From contig CANFQA010000007.1 in NCBI GenBank assembly GCA_947449015.1, positions 1 through 64,000 on the forward strand: 64,000 nucleotides of DNA, written 5' to 3'. Below, piece by piece: positions 1 to 10,241 of this stretch (position 1 is the stretch's first letter; each line of letters starts with the position of its first letter). Under the pieces are notes generated by a model that worked only from the letters and a program-made list of their open reading frames with translations, did no database searches and was not told where the DNA came from. Origin of the DNA: Microthrixaceae bacterium (GTDB taxonomy: Bacteria; Actinomycetota; Acidimicrobiia; Acidimicrobiales; Acidimicrobilacustridaceae). The position numbers were made by a program, and so were the translations under genes.

Positions 1-89
1 ACATCGGCGTTGATCCCTGCTCGGCGGAGCTTCACGCCCACCGGTTTCAGTCCTCGTTCGATACTCGCCTTCCAGCGGCCGTCAAGCAT
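1..89 (-). CDS. CDP-alcohol phosphatidyltransferase (PgsA-like), N-terminal fragment cut by window edge
   Basis: Reverse strand from ATG at 87-89 reads MLDGRWKASIERGLKPVGVKLRRAGINAD, like the N-terminus of actinobacterial phosphatidylinositol-phosphate synthase-type proteins; thrS-HIT-pgsA synteny. Confidence 0.6.
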   Translation of the reverse strand, partial: MLDGRWKASIERGLKPVGVKLRRAGINAD

Positions 90-210
90 GGAGTTCTCCT
101 CGGGAGGCCGACATGGTGGCGCTCACCAGACCCCTGAAGGTTAGCAGTCGGCTCTCGCGGGCCTCCGGACTCCGGGACCAGCGGGTTCCCGGACCCATTA
201 CCGTGAGGGC

Positions 211-714
211 ATGTCCTCTGGCAACCAGCAACCGGTCGTTCCCAGCGATGGGGCCGTGGCGCTGCGCTCGTTCCCCCGCCGATATCGCTCGCTGGTGCTT
301 CCTGTCCTCGACCCGGTGGTCGAAGCGCTCGCTCATCAGGTCGGCCCCGAGGGCGTCTCGGCGGTAGAACTGGTCGCCGACACGGTGCGCACATGGCTTA
401 TCCAGCGCGAAGCATTGCGCCAGACCCAGGTCCATGACTTTCCGCTGTTCCACCCGGCAGTTCTCCATGCCGATCAACGGCATTGGCACAACCCGGTGCT
501 CGAGTCGGCTGATTCCGCTCTCGCTCAACTCGAGGACCTCGCAACGGAACTTGCCGATGACATCGACGCGATTCACGGTGACGCCTGGTTCCGCAGCGGC
601 ACTGTCGCTGGTGGAGAATCCGTCACTGCGCTCCAACTTCTCGAGGCTGCGGTCAACGTCGGCGCCGACAACCTCCGCCAGATCGAGCGAACGCTGGCTG
701 CGATCAGGAACTGA
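211..714 (+). CDS. hypothetical protein (167 aa)
   Basis: ORF with TACCGT-N6-ATG upstream; no family recognised. Confidence 0.65.
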   Translation: MSSGNQQPVVPSDGAVALRSFPRRYRSLVLPVLDPVVEALAHQVGPEGVSAVELVADTVRTWLIQREALRQTQVHDFPLFHPAVLHADQRHWHNPVLESADSALAQLEDLATELADDIDAIHGDAWFRSGTVAGGESVTALQLLEAAVNVGADNLRQIERTLAAIRN

Positions 715-1243
715 GCGCGGTCCAATCCTCAGGGTTGTCCTCGACGAACCATTCCACGATCGAACCATCAACACCGTCGACCAGCACCAGCCCGCGCTTC
801 TCGGGTGGATCATCAGCGGAGTACACCAGCACCCGCCAGGTCGGCCGGCTCAGCAGTCCGCGCCATCCCATTTGGGCCGATGCATGGCCCACCGGGAACC
901 CAACCTGCCGGGTTGCTTCGACAAGAGCATCGGATTCATCGAAGTTGAGGTTCCAACCGGCGATGAAACTGTAGAGACCAATGAGCGCAAGGGCGATGGC
1001 AGCAATGAACACGCCAGTGTTGATGAGCACTGGATCATGATCGCGACGCATGATCCACAGCAGTATGCAGACCGCAGAGATTGCCCAGTACAGATAGGCG
1101 GGAATACGACGTCGGTTGTTGTTCGGGAACAGATACGGCCCGACATAACCCGCGGCATCAAGATCAGTGGGAAGCGCGTCGCGGATCTCGGCGTCGCTCA
1201 GAGCGCCAGTTTCCGGTGTTCCATCGTTGGATTCAGACATCAC
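704..1243 (-). CDS. hypothetical membrane protein, about two TM helices
   Basis: 179 aa ORF with hydrophobic segments (AYLYWAISAVCILLWI; TGVFIAAIALALIGLYSFIAGW); overlaps HIT gene start. Confidence 0.65.
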   Translation of the reverse strand: MMSESNDGTPETGALSDAEIRDALPTDLDAAGYVGPYLFPNNNRRRIPAYLYWAISAVCILLWIMRRDHDPVLINTGVFIAAIALALIGLYSFIAGWNLNFDESDALVEATRQVGFPVGHASAQMGWRGLLSRPTWRVLVYSADDPPEKRGLVLVDGVDGSIVEWFVEDNPEDWTALSS

Positions 1244-1775
1244 TTCGACCGTAGTCGGTGGGCCACGCCGACCGAAGCCTCGAGCACGACACGTCGAGCG
1301 GTTCGGGCAATACGCGAGTGAGCGCTACTGAGGTCATGAAGTTGGTGTCACCCGACCAACGGGGCAGCACATGGGTGTGCAGGTGGGTCGGTACCCCTGC
1401 CCCAGCAGCTTCACCCAGGTTGGTGCCGACGTTGACACCCTCGCAGCGGTAGGCGACGCGCAGCGCCGAGACGGCTGCAGAGACGAGATCAGCCATTTCG
1501 TGGCGTTCGGTGACCGTAAGTTCCTCGAGCTCGGCCACCGCCCGGTTGGGCACCACAAGCATGTGACCACTGCAGTAGGGATAGGCGTTGAGAAGCACCG
1601 AACAGGTTTCGCCGCGATGAACCACAAATGCTGCGTCGTCATCGAGGCGAAGGATTCGTTCGAAGAGCGACCCCGTGTCATCAGGATCAAGCGAGGTATC
1701 GCCGGGGGTGCTGACCTTGGTGATGTAGCTGTGGCGCCAACCGGCCCAGAGATGGTCGAGCTCTGGTGTCGTCAT
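1233..1775 (-). CDS. HIT family hydrolase / AP4A phosphorylase-like
   Basis: HIT motif HLHTHVLPRW; adjacent to thrS as in other Actinobacteria. Confidence 0.9.
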   Translation of the reverse strand: MTTPELDHLWAGWRHSYITKVSTPGDTSLDPDDTGSLFERILRLDDDAAFVVHRGETCSVLLNAYPYCSGHMLVVPNRAVAELEELTVTERHEMADLVSAAVSALRVAYRCEGVNVGTNLGEAAGAGVPTHLHTHVLPRWSGDTNFMTSVALTRVLPEPLDVSCSRLRSAWPTDYGRSDV

Positions 1776-1778
1776 CGT

Positions 1779-3731
1779 TCAGGAGTGGTTCGCCACGTCG
1801 GCGCTTAGTCGAGCGATGAAATTTTCGATCGTGATATCACGTTCGACGTCACCGCCGCGAGGATTCACGCCAACGGTGCCGCGGGCGACATCGTCATCAC
1901 CGACAACAAGTACGTACGGCAATTTTTCCATCTTGGCCTTGCGGATGCGCGCACCGAGCGGTTCGTCGGCCACGACCATGTCCGCACGGAAACCCGCCGA
2001 CTTCAATTGAGTGACCAGTTCGCGAGCGAACTCATCGTGATCGTCACGCACGGGAAGCACCCGAACCTGAACCGGCGCCAGCCACGCCGGAAACGCGCCG
2101 GCGTAGTGCTCGAGAAGAACTGCAAAAAATCTCTCAACCGAGCCGAACAGCGCCCGGTGGATCATGACCGGACGGTGACGCTCGTTATCGGCGCCGACAT
2201 AGCTGAGGTCGAATCGCTGCGGAAGTTGGAAGTCCAACTGGATGGTTGACATTTGCCAAGTACGACCGATGGCGTCGCGGGCCTGAACGGAGATCTTGGG
2301 TCCGTAGAACGCACCGCCTCCTTCGTCCATCACCAGCGTCATTCCCTTATCAAGCGCCACGGTGCGGAGGACTTCGATGGCTTCCTCCCACTCCTCGTCG
2401 GTACCGACCGCCTTCGTTTCCGGCTTGGTGGACAACTCCACATAGAAGTCGTCGAGTCCGTAATCACGAAGGAGATCAAGCACGAAGTCAAGTGCCCGGG
2501 CCAGCTCGGCCGGTGCCTGCTCCAAGGTGCAGAAGATATGAGCGTCGTCCTGGGCGAAACCGCGTGCGCGTGTGAGCCCTTGAACAACCCCGGACTTCTC
2601 ATAGCGGTATACCGTGCCGAACTCGAAGAGACGCAGCGGCAACTCGCGATAGGAACGCTGACCCGAACCGAAAATCAAGATGTGGAACGGGCAGTTCATC
2701 GGCTTGAGGTAGTACTCGGTGCCGCCGTCGAGTTCCATGGGCGGATACATGCCATCGGCGTACCAATCGAGATGTCCACTCTTTTCAAAGAGGTTCGACT
2801 TGGTGATGTGGGGCGAGTACACGAACTCATAGCCGGCCTGCTCATGGCGAGCCCGCGAGTAGTCCTCCATGATCCGGCGGATGATTCCACCCTTGGGATG
2901 GAACACAGCGAGACCGGACCCGATTTCCTCAGGGAACGAGAAGAGGTCGAGTTCGACACCAAGCTTGCGATGATCGCGCTTTTCGGCCTCTTCGAGGCGG
3001 GTCAGATAGGCCTCGAGTTCCTTTTTGGACGGCCAGGCCGTTCCGTAGATGCGCTGAAGCATCGGGTTCTTCTCATCGCCGCGCCAGTAGGCACCAGCCA
3101 CGCGCATGAGCTTGAAGTGTCCGAGACGACCGGTGTCGCCAACATGGGGCCCACGACACAGATCAATGAACTGCGGCGGATTCTCATAGGTGCGCACAAG
3201 ACCGGTCTCCGTTGCCGACATCGGGTCCTCGGCCGCACCGCGGATGATCTCGCATTTGTACTTGTGATCACGGAACAACTCGAGCGCGGCTGCTTCAGTG
3301 ATTTCATCGCGGATGAATGGCTGATGCTCTTTGATGATCTCGCGCATACGCGCATCGATGCGCTCGAGATCATCGGGAGTGAACGTGCCGCCATCGGGAA
3401 GTTCAAAGTCGTAATAAAAGCCGTTCTCTACGGGCGGGCCAATAGCGAAGGTGGCTCCATCAAAGAGATCGAGCACCGCCTGGGCCAGCACGTGAGCGGT
3501 GGAATGGCGGATCGTGTAGAGCCCGCGTTCATCAGTTTCGGTAATGATCGAAACCTGATCCCCGTCGGCGAGCGGCCAGACAAGATCGCGTTCAGTTCCG
3601 TTCACCGAGCCGATCACCGCAGCCTTCGCCAGGCGCGAGCCGATTGAGGCAGCAAGATCGCCCACCGTGGCACCCTGATCGAGCTGACGTTCGGAGCCGT
3701 CGGGAAGGGTGATCGTGATCTGCGAGGACAT
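1779..3731 (-). CDS. thrS: threonyl-tRNA synthetase
   Basis: 650 aa with TGS, editing and class II catalytic regions ([26 protein letters not shown]). Confidence 0.97.
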   Translation of the reverse strand: MSSQITITLPDGSERQLDQGATVGDLAASIGSRLAKAAVIGSVNGTERDLVWPLADGDQVSIITETDERGLYTIRHSTAHVLAQAVLDLFDGATFAIGPPVENGFYYDFELPDGGTFTPDDLERIDARMREIIKEHQPFIRDEITEAAALELFRDHKYKCEIIRGAAEDPMSATETGLVRTYENPPQFIDLCRGPHVGDTGRLGHFKLMRVAGAYWRGDEKNPMLQRIYGTAWPSKKELEAYLTRLEEAEKRDHRKLGVELDLFSFPEEIGSGLAVFHPKGGIIRRIMEDYSRARHEQAGYEFVYSPHITKSNLFEKSGHLDWYADGMYPPMELDGGTEYYLKPMNCPFHILIFGSGQRSYRELPLRLFEFGTVYRYEKSGVVQGLTRARGFAQDDAHIFCTLEQAPAELARALDFVLDLLRDYGLDDFYVELSTKPETKAVGTDEEWEEAIEVLRTVALDKGMTLVMDEGGGAFYGPKISVQARDAIGRTWQMSTIQLDFQLPQRFDLSYVGADNERHRPVMIHRALFGSVERFFAVLLEHYAGAFPAWLAPVQVRVLPVRDDHDEFARELVTQLKSAGFRADMVVADEPLGARIRKAKMEKLPYVLVVGDDDVARGTVGVNPRGGDVERDITIENFIARLSADVANHS

Positions 3732-3793
3732 AGGTGCCGAGGTTACCTGAGGGTCGGCGTCGCCCCGTATGACTCAGAACCGAAAGTGCCGGT

Positions 3794-4990
3794 TCAGCGC
3801 GTTGGTGCTCCGACCAGGAAGACGCCGAGAAGTGCGGCAGCCGAGGCAACTCCCTCTCCACGGGCCACCGCAGCATCGATTGCCGCTACCGCGCCCGGCG
3901 TGTCGAGATCATCATCAAGGCAAGCCCGCACCGCATCGAGAGCAGACCGGCTATCTGCGGCGCCTGGCGCAGTTGTCGTTGCCAACCACCGGTCGAGACG
4001 CTCAGCTGCGGCCGGCATGATGTCATCGTCCCAGGACCACGAATCGCGGTAATGGTGGATAACGATGCCGAGCCGGATGGCACGGGTGTCGTAGGTCTTG
4101 CGAAGTTCGCTGATGAACACGAGGTTGCCCAGTGACTTCGACATTTTCTCGCCATCCATGCGAACCATTGCCTGATGCATCCAGTGCCGAACGAATGGCA
4201 CACCGGTGGCGGCTTCGCTCTGCGCCGCTTCGCATTCATGATGCGGGAAGATGAGGTCCGATCCGCCACCATGGAGATCGATGGTGGTGTCGAGCTCACG
4301 TAACGCGAGCGCGGAGCACTCGATATGCCAGCCAGGACGGCCGGGACCCCACAAGGACTCCCAAGCCGGCTCATCGGAGGCCGAGGGTTGCCAGAGCACG
4401 AAATCAAGCGGATCGCGCTTGTTGGGATCATCAGGATTGCCGCCGTGCTGACGAGCCAGTTCGATCATTTCGTCTCGCGAGTAATGGGAGACCTGCCCGA
4501 AGGTATCGACCGTACTCACGTCGAAATAGACCGAGCCGCCGCTGACATAGGCATGACCGCGATCGAGCACCATGCCGATGAAGCCACGGATATCGGCAAT
4601 CGCTGACGTGGCCCGAGGCTCACTCCAGCACTCCACCACGTTGAGCGCGTCCATGTCTGCATCGAAACGAGCGGTCTCCGCAGCAGCGAGGTCGAGATAG
4701 TGCACGCCCAATTCCCGCGCCTTGCGCAGCAGGTCGTCATCGACGTCGGTGACGTTTCGGACACACCGGGTTTCGTGACCAAGATCGCGAAGCCGTCGCT
4801 GCAGAACGTCGTAGGTGACATAGGTGGCAGCGTGACCGAGATGGGTGGCGTCATATGGCGTGATGCCGCAGGTGTACATCGTGACGATGGGACCGGGCGT
4901 GAACGGAACGATCTCGCGACGAGCTGTGTCGTAGAGACGCATTGGTCCCGCGCTCTCGGCGGCCTGTGCTGCTGTGGTGATATCGCTCAT
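3794..4990 (-). CDS. mshC: L-cysteine:1D-myo-inositol 2-amino-2-deoxy-alpha-D-glucopyranoside ligase (mycothiol biosynthesis), CysS paralogue
   Basis: MYTCGITPYDATHLGHAATYVTYD and KMSKS; GITPYDATHLGHA is MshC-like and the length (398 aa) is shorter than CysS. Confidence 0.85.
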   Translation of the reverse strand: MSDITTAAQAAESAGPMRLYDTARREIVPFTPGPIVTMYTCGITPYDATHLGHAATYVTYDVLQRRLRDLGHETRCVRNVTDVDDDLLRKARELGVHYLDLAAAETARFDADMDALNVVECWSEPRATSAIADIRGFIGMVLDRGHAYVSGGSVYFDVSTVDTFGQVSHYSRDEMIELARQHGGNPDDPNKRDPLDFVLWQPSASDEPAWESLWGPGRPGWHIECSALALRELDTTIDLHGGGSDLIFPHHECEAAQSEAATGVPFVRHWMHQAMVRMDGEKMSKSLGNLVFISELRKTYDTRAIRLGIVIHHYRDSWSWDDDIMPAAAERLDRWLATTTAPGAADSRSALDAVRACLDDDLDTPGAVAAIDAAVARGEGVASAAALLGVFLVGAPTR

Positions 4991-5050
4991 CGAGATTCCC
5001 CGGGTTCAGAACCTAGGCAGGTTACCGGTCTCGGAGCGGTTGCCGTGGAC

Positions 5051-5713
5051 TCAATCCGGGAGGTTCTTCCCGGTGAACTTGATCGCCACACGGGTCTTGT
5101 ACCGAAGGTTGAGCTCGAGCAGCACCGCCGTGAATGCCTCGATCGGCGCGGCCTGGGTCAGGTCACCAGCGTCGAGCACGCGCATCGCCGGTATCTGAGC
5201 GATGAGATCCATACAGGTGCGCTTGGCATCAGCGTGATCAGAGCACACGAGGACATCGCTCTCAACCGGATGCGCGAGATCGCCAAGTTCCTTCGCCGGG
5301 ACATGATGCAGCGCGGCAACAACACGGCAATCGGGAACCGCTGCCTGGACACTCGCAGCAACCGAACCGCGAGGCGGAACCAGTGGCTGGAACTCATGGC
5401 CAACACGCACCAGGGCGTTGGCCATGGAAAGCACGACCTTTCCGTGGAGGTGCTCACCAACTGCTTTGGCAGTGGTCCAAGCCGCGTCCCATGGTGTGGC
5501 GATCACGATGAGATCAGCCATCGCCGCGCCTTCATTATCAGCGGCACTCAAGGCCAGGTGATGATCAGGCCAGCGACCTTTGAGTTCATTGACGACCTCA
5601 GCGGCCCGCTCGGCCGAGCGTGACCCGAGGATGACCTCATGGCCAGCGACCGCGAGACGCACGCCGAGACCGCTGCCGGCAGGACCTGTTGCTCCAAGGA
5701 TTCCGATCTTCAC
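5051..5713 (-). CDS. npdG: F420-dependent NADP oxidoreductase (NPDG-like)
   Basis: MKIGILGATGPAGSGLGVRLAVAGHEVILGSRS Rossmann N-terminus typical of F420:NADP oxidoreductase. Confidence 0.85.
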   Translation of the reverse strand: MKIGILGATGPAGSGLGVRLAVAGHEVILGSRSAERAAEVVNELKGRWPDHHLALSAADNEGAAMADLIVIATPWDAAWTTAKAVGEHLHGKVVLSMANALVRVGHEFQPLVPPRGSVAASVQAAVPDCRVVAALHHVPAKELGDLAHPVESDVLVCSDHADAKRTCMDLIAQIPAMRVLDAGDLTQAAPIEAFTAVLLELNLRYKTRVAIKFTGKNLPD

Positions 5714-5746
5714 GGCGCTGACCGTAGTCGCGTCGGAGAGAAGTTG

Positions 5747-5760
5747 TTACCGATCGGTAA
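5747..5760. promoter_or_regulatory. perfect 14-bp palindrome TTACCGATCGGTAA, candidate operator
   Basis: Seen directly; lies between divergent npdG and fabI, upstream of both putative -10 boxes. Confidence 0.5.
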
Positions 5761-5832
5761 GTTCCTGCAGCCTCCGGTCCGGTGAGGCGCCCAACGACGC
5801 CTATCGTTCGGAACACCACAACTGGAGGAACC

Positions 5833-6600
5833 ATGGGACTTCTCGAAGGACGACGACTGCTCATCACCGGTGTTCTGACCGAGTCGTCGATCGGATTCGG
5901 CGTGGCCGCGCTCGCCCAACAAGAAGGGGCAGAGATCATTCTCACCGGCGCCGGCAACGGCATGAAGCACACCGAGAAGAGTGCCCGCAAGCTTCCGGTC
6001 GTGCCCACCGTTTTGGAATTCGACGTAGCCGACCCCACCCATATCCCCCGTCTCCGCGATGAACTGCAGCAGCGCTGGGGCACTGTCGACGGTGCGCTCC
6101 ACGCCATTGGATTCGCCCCGCCGATCTGCCTCGGCGGAACCTTCATGGACGCGACCTGGGACGACGTCTCGGTAGCGGTCAACATCTCCGCCTACTCGCT
6201 CAAGGCGCTTGCTGACGTCGTTGCTCCGCTCATGCCCAACGGCGGTTCCATCGTCGGCCTTGATTTTGATAACACTGCGTCATGGCCCTCCTATGACTGG
6301 ATGGGTGTGGCCAAGTCAGCGTTTGAATCAACATCTCGCTACCTCGCGCGCTATCTCGGTCCGCAGCAGATTCGCGTGAACCTCGTCGCCGCCGGTCCGA
6401 TCAAGACCATCGCGGCGCGTTCGATCCCCGGGTTCTCTAAGTTTGAGGACGTCTGGGACGAGCGCGCGCCGCTCGGTTGGGATGTACGCAATGCTCCCGG
6501 CGTCGCCCGGGCCTGCGTGGCACTGCTGTCGGACTGGTTCCCCCAGACCACCGGCGAGGTCATCCACGTCGATGGCGGCTATCACAGCACCGGCGCCTGA
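5833..6600 (+). CDS. fabI: enoyl-[acyl-carrier-protein] reductase, InhA/FabI-like
   Basis: MGLLEGRRLLITGVLTESSIGFGVA..., SYDWMGVAKSAFES...VRNLVAAGPIKTIA-type motifs; SD GGAGGA before ATG 5833. Confidence 0.92.
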   Translation: MGLLEGRRLLITGVLTESSIGFGVAALAQQEGAEIILTGAGNGMKHTEKSARKLPVVPTVLEFDVADPTHIPRLRDELQQRWGTVDGALHAIGFAPPICLGGTFMDATWDDVSVAVNISAYSLKALADVVAPLMPNGGSIVGLDFDNTASWPSYDWMGVAKSAFESTSRYLARYLGPQQIRVNLVAAGPIKTIAARSIPGFSKFEDVWDERAPLGWDVRNAPGVARACVALLSDWFPQTTGEVIHVDGGYHSTGA

Positions 6601-6690
6601 CAACCTCGCACCTCTGCTGCGCACCTCAACCGCGCCCCTACCGCCGGACAACTCCATCGCTCAGAACGAATCTGCATACAGCGTCGACGC

Positions 6691-7746
6691 TCAGTTGCGT
6701 TCGTCCATTTTCTGATCAGTGAGCTCCTGGAGAAGTCCACCCAAAAGATCATCCAGGGTGATCATTCCCACTGTGGCGCCGGTGCCAGGATCGACCACGC
6801 GAGCAATGTGCACACCGGTGGCGCGCATCTCGAGCATGACCGGTTCAACAGTCGAGTCGACCGCAACTGTTGGTAACGGACGAGTGATCTCAGCCACGGT
6901 CGTGGTCGCCATCTCGGATCGTTGAAGCGAAAGCAGGTCCTTGGTGTGCAGGAATCCGCGCACATCAGCCATGCCACCGACACCCACCACGATCAACCGG
7001 GTATGCGAGGTAGTCGCAGCCAACTGTTCGGCCTCAACAGCCGTCGCTGCCGCCGAAACAGTGCTGATAGCGGTTGCCATCACCATCTTCGAGCCAACAT
7101 CGCGACCGCCGAAGTCAAGCACCCCTGACAGGATTGCCGCCGCAGTACTTGGAATCGAGCCTTCCTCCTTCGAGGCAGCAACCAGAACTGCGAGTTCTTT
7201 TGTGGTGTGCGCACTCAGCAGTTCGTCGCGGGGTTCGACGCCGAAGAGTCGGACACCAGCGTTGGCCGCGACATTGAGCACTGCCACGAACGGTCGCGCC
7301 ACCAGCAGGTAGAAGCGGTTCGGTCCGGTAAGCGCCCGCAGGGTCGATTCAGGTCGGCCCAGCGTGATGCTTTTGGGGACCATCTCGCCAAACACCATGT
7401 GCACGAACACCACAATGAGTAGTCCGATAATCACCGAGACCGGATGGACCCATCCCTCGGGCAACTTTGGAATGTGCCCGATCGGAGTCTGCAGGAGATG
7501 CGAAAGCGCTGGTTCGCCGATCATTCCCAGCAGCAACGAAGCAATCGTGATGCCGAGCTGCGCGCCAGCCAACTGCACGCTCAGATCACGCATCGCCCCG
7601 AGCGCGCGAACCGCTGAACGATCTCCGGCGTCCGCGAGCGGTTCGAGCCGGCTGCTGCGCGATCCAACCAGCGCGAACTCAAGCGCCACAAAGAACCCAT
7701 TGATGGCAAGCAGGAGCACGATGATCACAAATGGCCACATGGTCAC
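6691..7746 (-). CDS. CNNM/HlyC-CorC family transporter with CBS domains
   Basis: DUF21-type TM domain (NGFFVALEFALVGSRSSRLE) followed by CBS-like region. Confidence 0.9.
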   Translation of the reverse strand: MTMWPFVIIVLLLAINGFFVALEFALVGSRSSRLEPLADAGDRSAVRALGAMRDLSVQLAGAQLGITIASLLLGMIGEPALSHLLQTPIGHIPKLPEGWVHPVSVIIGLLIVVFVHMVFGEMVPKSITLGRPESTLRALTGPNRFYLLVARPFVAVLNVAANAGVRLFGVEPRDELLSAHTTKELAVLVAASKEEGSIPSTAAAILSGVLDFGGRDVGSKMVMATAISTVSAAATAVEAEQLAATTSHTRLIVVGVGGMADVRGFLHTKDLLSLQRSEMATTTVAEITRPLPTVAVDSTVEPVMLEMRATGVHIARVVDPGTGATVGMITLDDLLGGLLQELTDQKMDERN

Positions 7747-9098
7747 TACTCGTTCCTACGTGAGGGTTGCCGGACCGGGGCGGTCATCGTGGAGCGCTCG
7801 CCAACAAACATTGGCGACTGCACCCGAACCTCGGCGATACGTCGACGATCCATCGCCTCAACTCGCAGCATCCATCCCTCGAACTCGACCATCTCGCCTG
7901 TGCCCGGGATGTGGCCGAGTCGATCAAGCATGAAGCCTGCGAGAGTTTCGTACTCCCCCTCCGGGATCACCAGCGTCGTCGCATCAGCTAATTCGTCGGG
8001 ATGGACAGTTCCGGAAAGTATCCACTCACCCTCCGCTGTCGCCCGTAACGGCGTTTCATCTTTCGGATCATGTTCGTCGGCGATCTCTCCCACGATCTCC
8101 TCGAGGATGTCCTCGAGAGTGATGATGCCGGCGGTTCCGCCATATTCGTCAACAACCACTGCGAGATGTGCGTTCTCACGTCGCAGATCAAGAAGCACCT
8201 CGGCCAGATCTCGACTCTCGGGAATCGCAACCATCGACGCAAGGAATGGCAGCAGCGGCGTCATCGCTCGCTCACCGGCTGGCACGCCATGTACTTCACG
8301 AACATGCACCACACCGAGAATCTCATCAAGGTCCTCGCCATAGACGGGGAACCGGGAATGACCCGATGAGACAGCGATCTGGGCGAGATCAGCGATGCTG
8401 GCGTCGCGGGGCAATGCTGCGACTGCGGTGCGCGCAATCAGGACGTCCTCTGCGACTTTGCCCTCAAAACGGATCGTCCGGGTGAGGAGCTCACTCGCTC
8501 CCTCCTCAAGTGTTCCCTCCTCCCGCGAAGCATCCACGAGCGCCTTGAGTTCGGGAAGTGTCCGCACTCGGGAAAGTTCCTCGGCGGGTTCAACGCCCAG
8601 CAGGCGCACCGTTTTGCTGGCCGCCCCGTCGAGCAATCGAATCAATGGTCCGAAGATGAGCCCATAGACGCGAATGACCGGAGCGAGAAGGAACGTGGTG
8701 GTCTCGGGTCGGGCGATTGCCAACCCTTTCGGAACAAGTTCTCCCACAATCATCTGCACGATCGTGGCGATGGCGATTGCTAACGCCAGCGATACACCGG
8801 TGGTTGCCGTCGCGCCGAACAACGGTTCAAGGACTGGTTCGAGCAGTCGAGCGATCGAAGGCTCAGCAACAACACCGACGAGCAGCGATGTGACAGTGAT
8901 GCCGAGCTGCGCGCCCGAGAGATGAAATCCGAGCCGAGTGAGAAGCGCTTTGGAGGTTCGGGCGCCGCGTCGGCCTTCAGCAGCCGCGTGCTCGACACGG
9001 TTCGGATCCACCGCAACCAGTGCAAACTCAGCCGCGACAAAGAGTCCGTTGGTGACGATGAGGAGAACGACGGCGAGAAGACCGAGCGCAGTGTCGAT
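7746..9098 (-). CDS. CNNM/HlyC-CorC family transporter with CBS and CorC_HlyC domains; N-terminus extended to a putative ATC start
   Basis: ORF track begins at GTG 9011, but the conserved IDTALGLLAVVLLIVTNGLFVAAEFALVAVDPNRVE first TM lies in frame upstream with no ATG/GTG/TTG. Confidence 0.85.
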   Translation of the reverse strand: MDTALGLLAVVLLIVTNGLFVAAEFALVAVDPNRVEHAAAEGRRGARTSKALLTRLGFHLSGAQLGITVTSLLVGVVAEPSIARLLEPVLEPLFGATATTGVSLALAIAIATIVQMIVGELVPKGLAIARPETTTFLLAPVIRVYGLIFGPLIRLLDGAASKTVRLLGVEPAEELSRVRTLPELKALVDASREEGTLEEGASELLTRTIRFEGKVAEDVLIARTAVAALPRDASIADLAQIAVSSGHSRFPVYGEDLDEILGVVHVREVHGVPAGERAMTPLLPFLASMVAIPESRDLAEVLLDLRRENAHLAVVVDEYGGTAGIITLEDILEEIVGEIADEHDPKDETPLRATAEGEWILSGTVHPDELADATTLVIPEGEYETLAGFMLDRLGHIPGTGEMVEFEGWMLRVEAMDRRRIAEVRVQSPMFVGERSTMTAPVRQPSRRNE

Positions 9099-9113
9099 AA
9101 CGCAATCCTACTG

Positions 9114-9944
9114 TCAGGCCTGATCGCGTCGGCGGCTTGACCAGGCCCACCAACGACCGTGACGGTGTTCGAGTTCAAGCGGTGTTCCAAAACAGCGCGA
9201 GAGCTCCTCACCAGTTAGCACCTCGGCAATTGTTCCCGAACGCTGCACCCCTCCATCGGCGATGAGCAACACATGGGTGAATCCCTCCGGGATCTCCTCC
9301 ACATGGTGGGTGACCAGCACCGTGGCCGGTGCGTTGTCATCCGCGGCCAGATCGCCGAGCGCAGAGACAAGCTCCTCCCGACCCGCGAGATCAAGTCCCG
9401 CAGTCGGCTCATCGAGGAACACGATCCCGGGTTCGGGCATGCGGGTCCGCGCCAACAGAACTCTCTGACGCTCGCCGCTCGACAAGGACACGAAGCTGCG
9501 ATCTGCCAGCGAGGAAACTCCCATTCGATCGAGGCAGGCAAGGGCCCGCTCACGGTCGGCTTCGTCATAGGTATGCCACCACGGCTCGAGCGCAGCGTTC
9601 TTCGCGGTCATCACAACATCGATCGGTGTGAGATCGGAGCGCAACATGTCAGCCATCCCTGTACTGGCGAGCCCGACGCGACGACGCAGCGACCGGACGT
9701 CTGTGCGGCCCAGTTCGTGCCCCAGCAGGCGCACGACGCCTTCACTCGGATGCAGATAGAGCGAACCGATTCGCACCAACGACGACTTTCCCGAGCCATT
9801 CCGCCCAAGAATCACCCACTGCTGTCCGGGCTCAACGGTCCAGTCAATACCGCCGAGAATCCGACGCGAGTCTCGGATGAGTCCGACACCTTCAAGCGCG
9901 AGCGCAGGTGCCCCAGGCACAGGTTCGACGGCGTTCATAACCAT
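9114..9944 (-). CDS. ABC transporter ATP-binding protein
   Basis: Walker A GRNGSGKSS, signature LSSGERQRV, Walker B IVFLDEPTAGLD; longer ORF start to 10145 looks spurious. Confidence 0.9.
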   Translation of the reverse strand: MVMNAVEPVPGAPALALEGVGLIRDSRRILGGIDWTVEPGQQWVILGRNGSGKSSLVRIGSLYLHPSEGVVRLLGHELGRTDVRSLRRRVGLASTGMADMLRSDLTPIDVVMTAKNAALEPWWHTYDEADRERALACLDRMGVSSLADRSFVSLSSGERQRVLLARTRMPEPGIVFLDEPTAGLDLAGREELVSALGDLAADDNAPATVLVTHHVEEIPEGFTHVLLIADGGVQRSGTIAEVLTGEELSRCFGTPLELEHRHGRWWAWSSRRRDQA

Positions 9945-9996
9945 TGCAGTGACGAAGCAGAGCGGGCGGGCAATCGACCCGAACGCTACGCAGCGA

Positions 9997-10227
9997 TCAC
10001 TTGTCGATGAGAAGTGCGAGTGCGATCGACGTGAAGGTGAACACAACGCCTGCAACAACCGTGAGGCGATCGAGGTTCTTCTCCACAACTGTGGATCCAG
10101 CAGCCGAAGCGCCGAGACCGCCACCGAACATGTCGGAGAGACCACCGCCGCGTCCGCTATGGAGCAGGACGAGGAAGATGAGAGTCAGCGAGACGGCGAC
10201 GTGGAGGATCAGGACTGCGATAAGCAC
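9997..10227 (-). CDS. secG: preprotein translocase subunit SecG
   Basis: 76 aa, two TM, LLHSGRGGGLSDMFGG; position after tpiA. Confidence 0.93.
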   Translation of the reverse strand: MLIAVLILHVAVSLTLIFLVLLHSGRGGGLSDMFGGGLGASAAGSTVVEKNLDRLTVVAGVVFTFTSIALALLIDK

Positions 10228-10241
10228 GGTTGGGAAATGTA

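Noticed and set aside
434-1321. 295-aa plus-strand ORF
   Set aside because: Overlaps the 211-714 CDS in another frame and the 704-1243 and HIT genes antisense; low-complexity composition typical of GC-rich shadow frames
2253-3647. 464-aa plus-strand ORF opposite thrS
   Set aside because: Antisense shadow ORF of a clearly coding synthetase gene in high-GC DNA; no recognisable domain
4700-5623. 307-aa plus-strand ORF
   Set aside because: Antisense to mshC and npdG, spanning their intergenic gap; no motifs
9273-10010. 245-aa plus-strand ORF
   Set aside because: Antisense to the ABC ATPase with intact Walker and signature motifs
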